A stretch of 32,091 bases of DNA from an uncultured Pelagibacteraceae bacterium (GTDB lineage Bacteria > Pseudomonadota > Alphaproteobacteria > Pelagibacterales > Pelagibacteraceae): assembly GCA_902516065.1 (NCBI GenBank), contig CABXXB010000009.1:1-32091 (forward strand), in the 5' to 3' direction. Every line of letters starts with the position of its first letter. Positions within the stretch are counted from its first letter, which is position 1. A model generated the notes under the pieces. The model ran no database searches, had not been told where the DNA came from, and worked only from the letters and a program-made list of their open reading frames with translations. Shown one piece after another: positions 9,538 to 19,091 of the stretch. A program made the position numbers and the translations under genes.

Positions 9538-10542
9538 GTGTCAGAACAATTTAAAGCTCTTATACTTAATCAAGATGGTGAAAGTTTTAATAGAGAGGTA
9601 AAATCTGTTGAAAAAAGTTTTTTAAAACACGGAGATGTAACCGTAAAAGTTGAATATTCTGGATTGAATTATAAAGATGCCCTTATCTTAAAAAATGGAG
9701 CAAGATTAGTTAAAGAGTTTCCACATATCCCAGGAATAGATTTTAGTGGTGTTGTAGAAGAAAGTAATCATAAAGACTTTAAATCTGGTGATGAAATTAT
9801 TTTAACTGGATGGAGAGTCGGTGAAATATTTTATGGTGGATACTCTCAATATGCAAAAGTTAATGGAGATTTTTTAGTTAAAAAACCAAAAAGTCTATCT
9901 CTTAAACAAGCTATGATAATGGGTACAGCTGGATTTACTGCACTACAATGTTCATTTACTGCAAAAACTACTAGAGAAGAATTATTGTTAGGTGAAAAAG
10001 TTCAAAGTGTTATTGTTAGTGGTGCTTCAGGTGGAGTAGGAAGTATAGCAGTAATGATACTTAACAAACTTGGATGTGATGTTACTGCCGTTACTGGAAA
10101 AGATAGTAATAAAGATTATTTAAAATCAATAGGCGCCAAAAATGTTGTAAATACTAGTGAATTGATGAAAGATGCAAGACCTCTAGACAAAGGTTTATGG
10201 GATGGTGCAGTTGATACTGTTGGAGGCAAAGTTCTAGAAAATATTTTATCACAAACAAAAGATGCAGGTATTGTAGCATCGTGTGGTAATGCAGCAGATA
10301 TCAAATTAAACACTACAGTTATGCCATTTATAATTAGAGGAGTTAAACTTTGGGGCATAAACTCTGTAACTGCATCAATTAAAAGAAGACAATTTTTATG
10401 GAGTGAAGCTGCAAAATTGATTGATTTCGAGATTCTTGAGAAATCAGTTAAAGAAATTAATTTAGATCAGGTCATAGATATTTATCCTAAGATGTTGAAA
10501 GGAGAAACATCAGGAAGATATATTATAAATTTGAACAAATAA
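9538..10542 (+). CDS. YhdH/AcuI-family quinone or acrylyl-CoA reductase (MDR superfamily), GTG start
   Basis: EYSGLNYKDALILKNGARLVKEFPHIPGIDFSGVVEES... VIVSGASGGVGSIAVMILNKLGCDVTAVTGK. Confidence 0.85.
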   Translation: MSEQFKALILNQDGESFNREVKSVEKSFLKHGDVTVKVEYSGLNYKDALILKNGARLVKEFPHIPGIDFSGVVEESNHKDFKSGDEIILTGWRVGEIFYGGYSQYAKVNGDFLVKKPKSLSLKQAMIMGTAGFTALQCSFTAKTTREELLLGEKVQSVIVSGASGGVGSIAVMILNKLGCDVTAVTGKDSNKDYLKSIGAKNVVNTSELMKDARPLDKGLWDGAVDTVGGKVLENILSQTKDAGIVASCGNAADIKLNTTVMPFIIRGVKLWGINSVTASIKRRQFLWSEAAKLIDFEILEKSVKEINLDQVIDIYPKMLKGETSGRYIINLNK

Positions 10543-11429
10543 TGGATTGGGACAAATTAAAAATATTTCATGCTGTCGCTGAGGCTGGAAGTTTTACAAA
10601 TGCAACAATCAATTTAAATTTAAGCCAATCAGCTATAAGTAGACAAATTCAATCATTGGAACAAGATCTTAAGGTTCAATTATTTGAGAGACATGCAAGA
10701 GGATTAACTCTTACTGAAAATGGCGAATATGTATTCAAAACAGCTCATGAAGTTATCAGTAAGTTAAAAGAGGTAGAAACCTCTTTAGGTGATCAAAAAA
10801 ATAAGCCCACAGGAAAATTAACAATCACTACTGTAAGAAGCTTTGGGACTCACTGGTTAACACCTAGAATTGAAGAATTTATGAGACTTAATCCCGAAAT
10901 TGAAACTGAACTCGTATTTGATGATAAGGAGTTAGATTTGAGTACTAGACAAGCTGATATCGGTATTTTCATGAGAAGACCTAAACAACTTAATTATATT
11001 CAAAAAAAGCTAGTTGATATTAAGTATTATATATATGGTTCAAATAAATATTTAGAAAAACACGGAATGCCTAAAACTGTTGGTGATTTAAACAAACATA
11101 AATTTATATCTTTTGGAAAAGGTGCTCCTTCACCAGTTTATAATCCTGATTGGGCGTTAAAACTTGGAATGCATGATGGAAAAAAAAGAAAAACTATAAT
11201 GAAAGTTAACAGTGTTATGGGTTTACTTTTAGCAGTTGAGTCAGGGGTTGGATTAGCCGCTTTACCAGAATATTTAGTTACAAATTCAAACAATGTTATA
11301 AAAGTCCTCCCAAAATCAGAGGGACCTATAACAGAGGCCCACTTTGTTTATCCTCAATCACTTAAAAATACTGCTAGAGTCCAGGCTTTTAGAAACTTCT
11401 TGTTTAGCAAGATAGGTGATTGGAAATAG
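10542..11429 (+). CDS. LysR-family transcriptional regulator
   Basis: N-terminal HTH WDKLKIFHAVAEAGSFTNATINLNLSQSAISRQIQSLEQDLKVQLFERHARGLTLTENGE. Confidence 0.95.
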   Translation: MDWDKLKIFHAVAEAGSFTNATINLNLSQSAISRQIQSLEQDLKVQLFERHARGLTLTENGEYVFKTAHEVISKLKEVETSLGDQKNKPTGKLTITTVRSFGTHWLTPRIEEFMRLNPEIETELVFDDKELDLSTRQADIGIFMRRPKQLNYIQKKLVDIKYYIYGSNKYLEKHGMPKTVGDLNKHKFISFGKGAPSPVYNPDWALKLGMHDGKKRKTIMKVNSVMGLLLAVESGVGLAALPEYLVTNSNNVIKVLPKSEGPITEAHFVYPQSLKNTARVQAFRNFLFSKIGDWK

Positions 11430-11497
11430 CCTAATAGATAAATATAAGTCTATAAATTCTTAAAAAAACTCTTTACAACTGCGACACTATATGCGAT

Positions 11498-11528
11498 TGA
11501 TAATCATTCGCATTGAGAATAATTCTCA
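11498..11528 (+). promoter_or_regulatory. Tandem Fur-box-like operators upstream of the iron ABC transporter
   Basis: Two 7-1-7 elements, TGATAATcATTCGCA (11498-11512) and perfect palindrome TGAGAATaATTCTCA (11514-11528), 16 bp apart, 31 bp before the start codon at 11559. Confidence 0.75.
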
Positions 11529-11558
11529 TTCGCAAAATAACGTAAATTTAAGGAGATT

Positions 11559-12587
11559 ATGAGAAAAATATCAATATTTGCATTAATAATGTCTTTATGT
11601 GTATCTGCTTTTGCAGTCGCAAACGAGGTTAACATTTTTAATGCAAGACACTACAAAGCAGATTCTGAGCTTTATTCGAAGTTTACAAGTATGACTGGAA
11701 TTAAAGTTAATCTGATAAATGGAAAATCTGGAGCCCTAGAAAAAAGAATAATTGAAGAGGGTGCAGATTCTTCCGCAGATCTTTATATCACTGCTGACGC
11801 TGGAAGATGTGGCGCTATGGATGCAAAAGGGCATCTTCAAAGTGGTTTATCATCTAAAGCTATAAAAGCTGCTGTTCCAAAAACCTTTAGAACAAGTAAA
11901 TGGGTTGGAATCGCAAAAAGAGCTAGAATAATTTATTATTCACCTGAAAGAGTTACTGGTGCTGAACTATCTGGAATGACTTATGAAGGTCTAGCTGATC
12001 CTAAATGGAAAGGAAGATTAGTAATAAGAAAATCTAGCAACATATATAATAAATCTCTTGTAGCTTCATTAATTGAAAATAATGGAAAAAAAGCTACAGC
12101 TGAATGGGCAAAAGGGGTTGTTGCAAATATGGCTAGAGACTCTAAAGGAAATGATAGAGCTCAAATTATGGCAGTAGCTGCTGGTGAAGCGGATATAGCT
12201 GTAGCTAATACTTATTATTTAGCTTTAATGTTATCTGGTAAAAAAGGTGCAGAGCAACAAGAAGCTGCTAAAAAGGTTAAAGCTTTCTTCCCTAATCAGA
12301 ATGATAGAGGAACACATATGAATGTTAGTTGTGCAGCTCTAGTCAAAGGAGCTCCTAATAAAGCTAATGCTATTAAACTTGTAGAGTTTTTATTAACTCC
12401 ACAATCTCAAGAGCACTTTACAAACAATACTTTTGAGTTTCCAATGATTGATGGTGTTTCACCAAGTCCATTAGTAGTGAATAACTTAGGATTAGATTTC
12501 AAACAAGATATGAATACTAAGTTGGCTTCTTATGGAAAAAATCAAGCTGCTGCATTAGAAGCAATGACAGCTGCAGGTTGGAAGTAG
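11559..12587 (+). CDS. futA: Fe(III) ABC transporter substrate-binding protein (FutA/FbpA-like)
   Basis: Signal peptide; EVNIFNARHYKADSELYSKFTSMTGIKVNLINGKSGALEKRIIEEG...VANTYYLALMLSGK; followed by permease and ATPase, preceded by Fur boxes. Confidence 0.9.
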   Translation: MRKISIFALIMSLCVSAFAVANEVNIFNARHYKADSELYSKFTSMTGIKVNLINGKSGALEKRIIEEGADSSADLYITADAGRCGAMDAKGHLQSGLSSKAIKAAVPKTFRTSKWVGIAKRARIIYYSPERVTGAELSGMTYEGLADPKWKGRLVIRKSSNIYNKSLVASLIENNGKKATAEWAKGVVANMARDSKGNDRAQIMAVAAGEADIAVANTYYLALMLSGKKGAEQQEAAKKVKAFFPNQNDRGTHMNVSCAALVKGAPNKANAIKLVEFLLTPQSQEHFTNNTFEFPMIDGVSPSPLVVNNLGLDFKQDMNTKLASYGKNQAAALEAMTAAGWK

Positions 12588-12593
12588 TAATAA

Positions 12594-12782
12594 GTGAAAA
12601 AGAATTTATTTACTTTTAATTTAAATAATTCTTCTGAGAAGAGGGGTTCATATAGTAGTCAGGAAACTTGTGAACCTTGCTCTTCAGAGTGTGAGAAGAT
12701 TAAAAGTAGAATAAATAACAGGAAATTATCTGATATTAAAGACGAAGAGATCTTAAATACTCTTACCCCGTTTAAATATTGA
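12594..12782 (+). CDS. Small hypothetical Cys-rich protein (62 aa, GTG start) within the iron transporter operon
   Basis: ORF 6 bp after futA stop, MKKNLFTFNLNNSSEKRGSYSSQETCEPCSSECEKIKSRINNRKLSDIKDEEILNTLTPFKY. Confidence 0.55.
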   Translation: MKKNLFTFNLNNSSEKRGSYSSQETCEPCSSECEKIKSRINNRKLSDIKDEEILNTLTPFKY

Positions 12783-12798
12783 TATTTTTTCTTTTTAA

Positions 12799-12862
12799 TG
12801 TGCTCAAAGCTCTGTCTCCGCAGCTAGGATTCTTACCCTTTCCTAAATTAGCTTTGGGCACA
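12799..12862. other. Long intergenic hairpin / structured RNA-like element between the small Cys ORF and the iron permease
   Basis: Arms TGTGCTCAAAGC (12799-12810) and GCTTTGGGCACA (12851-12862): 11 Watson-Crick pairs + 1 G-U; the 40-nt interior contains a further TAGGA...TCCTA pairing. Confidence 0.7.
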
Positions 12863-12916
12863 AAAAAAATTTTATAAGGTATATCAAAAAATCACATTAT
12901 ATTATAAACCAAAGTT

Positions 12917-14536
12917 ATGTTTAAGACTTTAAATATTTGGTTTGTGTTATCACTTTTAGTTTCTATAGGTGTATTAATTCCCATATTTACAGTTTTTTTT
13001 AGTTTCTTTGAAAATACATCAAATTATTATCAAATTCTGAAAGAAACTTTTCTTGTAGAATATATTTTTAACTCAATAATTTTATTAATTTCAGTTTTAA
13101 TTCTAACTTTTATTATTGGAACAGGGTGTGCTTACTTAGTTTCATTTTACAAATTTCCTTTAAGTAATTTTTTTAAATGGGCATTAATATTATCATTTGC
13201 AGTACCTCCTTATATTTATGCTTATTCACTAACTGCTTTTTTTGAAAACTATGGGACCGCTTTCACTATTTTAAAAAATTTGTTTGGCGAGGCAAATTAT
13301 AATCAGAATATCCCAAAATTTGATGGTATTTTTGGAGCAATACTTTCGCTATCTTTTTCATTATATGCTTATGTATATATTCTCACTAGAGCATCTTTTT
13401 TATATCAATCTCAAAACCTAATTGATTTAGGAAGAAATCTTGGTTTTTCAAAATTTAAATCCATTTTTTCTTTAATTTTACCGTCTGCTCGGCCTGCTAT
13501 TGTAGCAGGGTTATCTCTTGTTGCGATGGAAACATTAGCTGAATTCGGTGCAGTTGACTTTTTTTCTATAAATACTCTTACAACAGGAATTTATAATTCT
13601 TGGATAACTTTTGATGATTTGGCTTTTTCAAATAGATTATCTTTTTTTTTACTCTTGTTTATATTTGCACTCTTTATTTTAGAGAACCTATCAAGAAAAA
13701 AAGCAAGATATCATTTAAATGTTAGAGGTGGTTTTAAACAAAAAGAAAAAATACAATTATCTGGAAGTAAATCCTTTTTAGCATTTATATTTTGCTTTAC
13801 TATTTTTTCATTAAGTTTTTTATTTCCTTTAAGTCAAATGTTGTATTGGACAATTAAATTTCCCGAAAATTTATTTGACTTAGATATTATTTCATTAACT
13901 TTAAATACTGTTTATTTAGTTTTATTATCTAGTTTAGTGCTGATATTGTTTTCTCTTATTTCTAATTATGGTAATAGAGTATCAAAAAATAAATTTTTGA
14001 ATTTCTTATCCACTTTATCGATTTCAGGTTATGCAATCCCAGGTGTGATTTTAGCTGTTGCTTTTATAACTTTTATAGCTTGGTTTGATGAAAATATTGT
14101 AAAAGCATTTGGCTTCTTATCAATTAAAAAATTATTTATTGGCTCTATACTTGGTTTAATTATAGTTTATTTTGTAAGATTTTACTCGTTAGCTTTTAAT
14201 GGAATCAAATCTGGATATGAAAAAATAAATATGTCAGTCGATGAAAGTTCTTATTTACTTGGTTATTCTAAGAAAAAAACTTTTTTGAAAATTCATATTC
14301 CCTTTTTAAGAAACTCACTTTTATTTGTTTGTATACTTATTTCTCTTGAAATTATAAGAGAATTACCAATCACTTTAATTCTAAGGCCATTTAATTTTGA
14401 AACTTTTGCAACCACAGCTTATATTTCTGCTTCAGAGGATTTATTAGAAGCCGCAGCTGTTCCTTCATTATTTTTAATTTTAATTGCATCCATATTTATA
14501 ATGATTACATCTAAATATATTTTAAGAGAAAAATGA
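12917..14536 (+). CDS. futB: Fe(III) ABC transporter permease (FutB/FbpB-like)
   Basis: 539-aa two-domain binding-protein-dependent permease with EAA loops (LIDLGRNLGFSKFKSIFSLILPSARPAIVAG; ...ESSYLLGYSKKKTFLKIHIPFLRNSLL). Confidence 0.9.
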   Translation: MFKTLNIWFVLSLLVSIGVLIPIFTVFFSFFENTSNYYQILKETFLVEYIFNSIILLISVLILTFIIGTGCAYLVSFYKFPLSNFFKWALILSFAVPPYIYAYSLTAFFENYGTAFTILKNLFGEANYNQNIPKFDGIFGAILSLSFSLYAYVYILTRASFLYQSQNLIDLGRNLGFSKFKSIFSLILPSARPAIVAGLSLVAMETLAEFGAVDFFSINTLTTGIYNSWITFDDLAFSNRLSFFLLLFIFALFILENLSRKKARYHLNVRGGFKQKEKIQLSGSKSFLAFIFCFTIFSLSFLFPLSQMLYWTIKFPENLFDLDIISLTLNTVYLVLLSSLVLILFSLISNYGNRVSKNKFLNFLSTLSISGYAIPGVILAVAFITFIAWFDENIVKAFGFLSIKKLFIGSILGLIIVYFVRFYSLAFNGIKSGYEKINMSVDESSYLLGYSKKKTFLKIHIPFLRNSLLFVCILISLEIIRELPITLILRPFNFETFATTAYISASEDLLEAAAVPSLFLILIASIFIMITSKYILREK

Positions 14537-15594
14537 GTAATAATTTTTTAGAAGTTAAAAATGTTGATTTCACAATTGGTGGAAAAACAAAGGTTAAAAA
14601 TGTATCTTTTTCTATTGAAAATGAAGGTGATACTATTTGCCTTTTAGGCCCATCAGGTATTGGAAAAACAACAATACTAAGAACAATAGCTGGATTAGAA
14701 AAAATTCAAAAAGGCTTAATTAAACTCAATGGCAAAGTATTATCTTCAAAAGAGATAAATGTAGAACCAGAAGATAGAAAGATTTCCTTGGCGTTTCAAG
14801 AAAATAGCCTGTTTCCACATTACACAGTTGAAAAAAATATATTATTAGGTGAAGAAAGAAATAAAAAACAAAAAAATAAAAAACTAAGTTTTAAAGAAAT
14901 AATAAATTTATTAGATATATCAAATATATTAAAACAATATCCTCATGAAATCAGCGCTGGGGAAGCTCAAAGGGTTTCGCTTGCAAGGTCTTTATTAACT
15001 GGAGCAGATCTTTTATTACTTGATGAACCATTATCTAATGTTGATCAAAGTTTTAAGGAGGAAATACAAGTAAGATTAAAAAAGATTTTAAAAAAACTTA
15101 AGATAACGACTATTATAGTCACTCATGACTCATATGAAGCTTTTTATTTAGGGTCAAAATGTGGAATAATTTTAAATCAAAAACTAAAACAATTTGATGA
15201 TCCCTATAAAGTTTACCACTTCCCAAACTCTATTGAGGTAGTAAATTTTTTAAATAGAGGCATATTGATCCCAGCTAAAGTTACAAGTCCAAAAAGTCTT
15301 GATAATGAAGATTTAGGAACAATAACTGGCAATTTTATAAAACCATTTCCAATAGGATCTAATGTAAAACTTTTAATACAGCCAGAAGATTTACAACATG
15401 ATGATAAAAGTAATTTACAGTTAGAAGTTGTTGATAGAAAATTTAGAGGAACAAGTTTTATATATACTTTAAAAACACCTAGTAATACTCTAATTCCTGT
15501 ATTTGTTCATTCACATCATATTCATCAACACGAGGTGGATGAAAAATTTGGAATTAAAAGACCAATTCATATTGATCATATAGTTTGCTTCTAA
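14533..15594 (+). CDS. futC: Fe(III) ABC transporter ATP-binding protein (FutC/FbpC-like)
   Basis: Walker A GPSGIGKTT, signature ISAGEAQRVSLARSL, Walker B LLLLDEPLSNVD. Confidence 0.92.
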   Translation: MSNNFLEVKNVDFTIGGKTKVKNVSFSIENEGDTICLLGPSGIGKTTILRTIAGLEKIQKGLIKLNGKVLSSKEINVEPEDRKISLAFQENSLFPHYTVEKNILLGEERNKKQKNKKLSFKEIINLLDISNILKQYPHEISAGEAQRVSLARSLLTGADLLLLDEPLSNVDQSFKEEIQVRLKKILKKLKITTIIVTHDSYEAFYLGSKCGIILNQKLKQFDDPYKVYHFPNSIEVVNFLNRGILIPAKVTSPKSLDNEDLGTITGNFIKPFPIGSNVKLLIQPEDLQHDDKSNLQLEVVDRKFRGTSFIYTLKTPSNTLIPVFVHSHHIHQHEVDEKFGIKRPIHIDHIVCF

Positions 15595-15609
15595 TAAAAA
15601 CTTTCGTAA

Positions 15610-16311
15610 ATGAGCAATAAATCAAAAAACTTTTTTAAAGGCATAAAAGATACAAGTCCATTAATGATACCAGTAGTACCATTTGGGATTATTTTTGGAG
15701 TGTTAGCAATTGATTTAGGGTTAACACCATTAACGACGATTGCAATGTCAGTTATTATTTTTGGTGGTGCATCACAGATAATTTTTCTTCAATTATTTTC
15801 AGCAGGTGCCTCTTCTTTTGTGATTTTAAGTTCAGTTGGGGCTGTAAATTCAAGACATTTATTATATGGAACTGTTTTATCTGAACATCTCTCTGATTTA
15901 AACCTAACATGGAAAATAATTGTTTCATATTTTTTAGTTGATCAAGCTTTTGCAGTTTCAAATAATCATTTTAAGAAAAACAAAGAAGATAAAGATAAAT
16001 ATTTTCATTTAATTGGCGGAGGTTTGAATTGTTGGACAATTTGGCAAATTACAACAATAATAGGAATTTATCTTGGTTCAATAATTCCAGAAAAGTTAGG
16101 TTTAACTTTTGCAATTCCACTAACATTTTTAGCATTACTAGTTAATGATTTTAGAAAGTTTATTAATGTAATTGTAATTATCATATCAGGTTCCATTGCA
16201 ACATTAGGCTATCAAATAATCCCTTATAAGGCATATGTGATTGTTGCAGCTTTTGTAGGATTGTTTGTGGCGTTTATATTAACAAAATTTTTAAAAAAAA
16301 ATTATGAGTAA
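15610..16311 (+). CDS. azlC: AzlC-family branched-chain amino acid exporter, large subunit
   Basis: GIKDTSPLMIPVVPFGIIFGVLAIDLGLTPLTTIAMSVIIFGGASQIIFLQL...NSRHLLYG. Confidence 0.9.
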   Translation: MSNKSKNFFKGIKDTSPLMIPVVPFGIIFGVLAIDLGLTPLTTIAMSVIIFGGASQIIFLQLFSAGASSFVILSSVGAVNSRHLLYGTVLSEHLSDLNLTWKIIVSYFLVDQAFAVSNNHFKKNKEDKDKYFHLIGGGLNCWTIWQITTIIGIYLGSIIPEKLGLTFAIPLTFLALLVNDFRKFINVIVIIISGSIATLGYQIIPYKAYVIVAAFVGLFVAFILTKFLKKNYE

Positions 16312-16618
16312 TTTAGCATTAATAATTTATTGTGGATTGATTACCTTTTTAACAAGGTTTTCAATGATTGCTCTACTAAAAAAAGAAATGTTTAACGATA
16401 GAATTAGAGAAGTTTTATCTTATGTGCCATCAGCAATCTTTCCTGCAATTATTTTTCCAGCTATATTTTTAGATAATTCTGGATTTATTCAATTAGATGA
16501 TAATCCTAAAATTTTAGCATCAATTATTGCTATGATTATTGGAGTTTTTAGTAAAAATGTTTTAGCAACAATATTTTCTGGTTTATTTTCATACTGGACC
16601 ATAATTTTTATTTTTTGA
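16304..16618 (+). CDS. azlD: AzlD-family transporter small subunit
   Basis: 104-aa hydrophobic ORF overlapping azlC; LTRFSMIALLKKEMFNDRIREVLSYVPSAIFPAIIFPAIF. Confidence 0.88.
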   Translation: MSNLALIIYCGLITFLTRFSMIALLKKEMFNDRIREVLSYVPSAIFPAIIFPAIFLDNSGFIQLDDNPKILASIIAMIIGVFSKNVLATIFSGLFSYWTIIFIF

Positions 16619-16675
16619 GTTATCTAGAAATTAAATAAATTGTTTTTTATATTTTAAGATATATAGTTTTTATAA

Positions 16676-17059
16676 ATGACAATAAAATCATCTCAAACTC
16701 TAGTTCAGGAAGCTTTAAAAGAAATTAAAACAATTAATACCGATGAAGCATATGAGTTATCACAAAATGACAAATGTAACTTAATTGATATAAGAGATGT
16801 TCGAGAATTAGAAAATGAGGGAAGAGTTGAAAATTCACATCATATACCTAGAGGCATGTTAGAATTTTGGTTAGATCCTGAAAGTGCTTACTTTAAAAAA
16901 GGAAAATTAGATCCTAATAAGGAAATGGTTTTATTTTGTGCTGGAGGATTAAGATCAGCACTTGCAACAAAATCTCTTAAAGAAATGGGCTTTGAAAAAG
17001 TTTCACATATTGAAGGTGGATTTGCAGCTTTAAAACAAAGTAAGTTTAAAATAAGTTAA
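16676..17059 (+). CDS. Rhodanese-like domain protein
   Basis: CNLIDIRDVRELENEGRVENSHHIPRGMLEFW...MVLFCAGGLRSALATKSLKEMGFEKVSHIEGGFAA. Confidence 0.92.
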   Translation: MTIKSSQTLVQEALKEIKTINTDEAYELSQNDKCNLIDIRDVRELENEGRVENSHHIPRGMLEFWLDPESAYFKKGKLDPNKEMVLFCAGGLRSALATKSLKEMGFEKVSHIEGGFAALKQSKFKIS

Positions 17060-17070
17060 AAAAAAATTAA

Positions 17071-17976
17071 ATGAATAATAAAAGTCTTTGGAATTATATA
17101 ATTAATAAAGGGCATATTCTTCCCTCACCTTTAGCAAATAGGCTTGGAATACCAGTTTTAAGAACAATTTTAGCAAATTTAATAATACGAATTAGAAGAT
17201 TTAAAAATTGTAGACCTCAAAATGATTATGAAAATACATTAATTAAGGATGGAATTGTTGTGATCCCAGATTTTTTACCTGAAGAAGAATTTTCTCAGCT
17301 CAAAAAAGAAATATACGAGGGAATATCTGATCAAAAAGAAGTTATAGTTGCAAATAATGGCTCGTCTCAAGCGACTCTTTATCCTTTTTCTAAAGACAGG
17401 TATAAAAATTTTCCTGCAATACAAAATTTTGTGAAAAATAAAAAATTGATAAGATTAATAGCGGCTGCCGAAGGTATGAAAGTCTTTAATGAAATTTCGT
17501 CATTTAGATTTGAAAAAACAATATTTGGAAATCCAAAAGCAGATACAGATAATAATATCCCATTTCATGCTGATGTTCATTTTCATTCTCATAAAGTTCT
17601 ATTTTATTTGAGCAATGTAACAGAAGACGAGGGTCCCTTTGGGTATTGCCTTAAATCCCATAAAAATGATTTTGATAGATTGTGGTTTGAATTTAAAAGA
17701 GGTCAGCTTAAAGACTCACATAAAAATTCTTGGCGAATAGAGGATCATCTTGATAATAAATTTTTTAAAAATTACTTTCAAAAACTTATGAATATGAAAT
17801 ATAAAGTCGTAGGTAAACCAAATACATTAATCATTGCAAATGTTCACGGTTTTCATCAGAGAGGAGAGGCTTTAGAAGGAGCTAGTAGGTCATTAATTCG
17901 AATCCCATATAGATACAATCCACTAGGACCTCAAAAGGAATTATCACCAGACATGTACTCAGGTTCATTGTTTTAA
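17071..17976 (+). CDS. Phytanoyl-CoA dioxygenase (PhyH)-like Fe(II)/2OG oxygenase
   Basis: HADVHFHSHKVLFYLSNVTEDEGPFGYCLKSHK (HxD-like) and distal H/R (NVHGFHQRGEALEGASRSLIRIPYR). Confidence 0.7.
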   Translation: MNNKSLWNYIINKGHILPSPLANRLGIPVLRTILANLIIRIRRFKNCRPQNDYENTLIKDGIVVIPDFLPEEEFSQLKKEIYEGISDQKEVIVANNGSSQATLYPFSKDRYKNFPAIQNFVKNKKLIRLIAAAEGMKVFNEISSFRFEKTIFGNPKADTDNNIPFHADVHFHSHKVLFYLSNVTEDEGPFGYCLKSHKNDFDRLWFEFKRGQLKDSHKNSWRIEDHLDNKFFKNYFQKLMNMKYKVVGKPNTLIIANVHGFHQRGEALEGASRSLIRIPYRYNPLGPQKELSPDMYSGSLF

Positions 17977-18025
17977 GATTAAACTTAGACTAATTGTCTT
18001 TACCCAAAATGAACAAGCATTTTCT

Positions 18026-18054
18026 TTGACACATCTTTATTAATTTAGTTTAAT
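18026..18054 (+). promoter_or_regulatory. Putative sigma70 promoter of proX
   Basis: TTGACA (18026-18031), N17, TTTAAT (18049-18054), 27 bp before the start codon at 18082. Confidence 0.55.
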
Positions 18055-18081
18055 TAAATTTAAATAAACCGAGGGGAAAAA

Positions 18082-19044
18082 ATGAAAATAATTAAAACTA
18101 TATTAATAGCTGGATTAATTTCAATTTTTGCAACTTTTTCATCATTTGCTGAAAAAGTAAAAATTGGAGATCCAGGTTGGACTGGTGCTACCGCAATAGC
18201 AAATTTACTTGCAGCAGTTGTTACAGATAAAATGGGTGGAGAAGCAGAGCTTGTTCCAGGAAACAATACGGCAATCTATGGTGCTATCGATAGGAGCAAA
18301 GGTGAAATAGAAGTTCACCCTGATATATGGTTGCCAAATCAACAAGCTTATACAAATGATTTAGTTCCAAAAGGAACTTTAAAATTAAGCAGCAAACCTT
18401 ATGAAGGAAACCAAGGTTATTGTGTTTCACAACAGTTTGCAAAAAAGATGAATATTACTGCAATTGAAGATTTAGGAAGACCTGAAGTTGTTAAAGCTAT
18501 GGATAGTGATGGCAATGGTAAAGGTGAATTTTGGATTGGAGCAGATGGTTGGGCATCAGCAAATGTTAACCAAGTTAAATTAAGAGACTATGGTTTATAC
18601 GATGCTGGTATCGAACCAATAAGAGCAGCAGAGGCAGTTAAAAATGCAAGAGTTCTTGACTCAATTAAAAAAGGTGAGGGATATGCATTCTATTGTTACA
18701 AACCACATGCAATTTGGGGAATGGCTGATGTAGTTATGTTGGAAGAACCAAAATTCGATCCAGCTAAATACAAAATGGTTCAACCAAAAGAAGATGCAGA
18801 TTGGTATAATAAATCATACGTAGCTTCAAAAGATGCACTCAAACAAATACAAATAGGTTGGGGTACGTCTTTAGAGAAAAAATCACCAGCAATTGTAGAA
18901 TTCTTTAAGAATTTTCAATTAACAGCAGATGATGTTTCGTCAATGGCTTATGCAATTTCAGTTGAGAAAAAAGATCCAGCTGATGTAGCAAGGGCTTGGA
19001 TGAAAGCAAACAAATCTACTGTTGATGGTTGGTTAGGACTATAA
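18082..19044 (+). CDS. proX: Glycine betaine/osmolyte (possibly TMAO) ABC transporter substrate-binding protein, OpuAC/ProX family
   Basis: Signal peptide; VKIGDPGWTGATAIANLLAAVVTDKMG...EVHPDIWLPNQ...GYAFYCYKPHAIWGM; followed by ATPase and permease. Confidence 0.88.
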   Translation: MKIIKTILIAGLISIFATFSSFAEKVKIGDPGWTGATAIANLLAAVVTDKMGGEAELVPGNNTAIYGAIDRSKGEIEVHPDIWLPNQQAYTNDLVPKGTLKLSSKPYEGNQGYCVSQQFAKKMNITAIEDLGRPEVVKAMDSDGNGKGEFWIGADGWASANVNQVKLRDYGLYDAGIEPIRAAEAVKNARVLDSIKKGEGYAFYCYKPHAIWGMADVVMLEEPKFDPAKYKMVQPKEDADWYNKSYVASKDALKQIQIGWGTSLEKKSPAIVEFFKNFQLTADDVSSMAYAISVEKKDPADVARAWMKANKSTVDGWLGL

Positions 19045-19060
19045 TCTAAATTAAACTATT

Positions 19061-19091
19061 TATACTCGGCAATATTTAATTGCCGAGTATA
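19061..19091 (+). terminator. Intercistronic hairpin between proX and proV (attenuator or mRNA stabiliser)
   Basis: Perfect 13-bp stem TATACTCGGCAAT-attta-ATTGCCGAGTATA followed by TTTT. Confidence 0.75.

Noticed and set aside
10542-11429. Possible LysR regulation of the AcuI-like reductase as a DMSP-responsive unit
   Set aside because: The genes are co-directional and overlapping, so a classic divergent LysR operator is absent; no sequence evidence for a specific effector.
12799-12862. tRNA or SRP RNA in the intergenic hairpin
   Set aside because: No cloverleaf, no T-loop GGTTCRANTC, and no SRP GGAAGGAAGCAGC-type motif on either strand.
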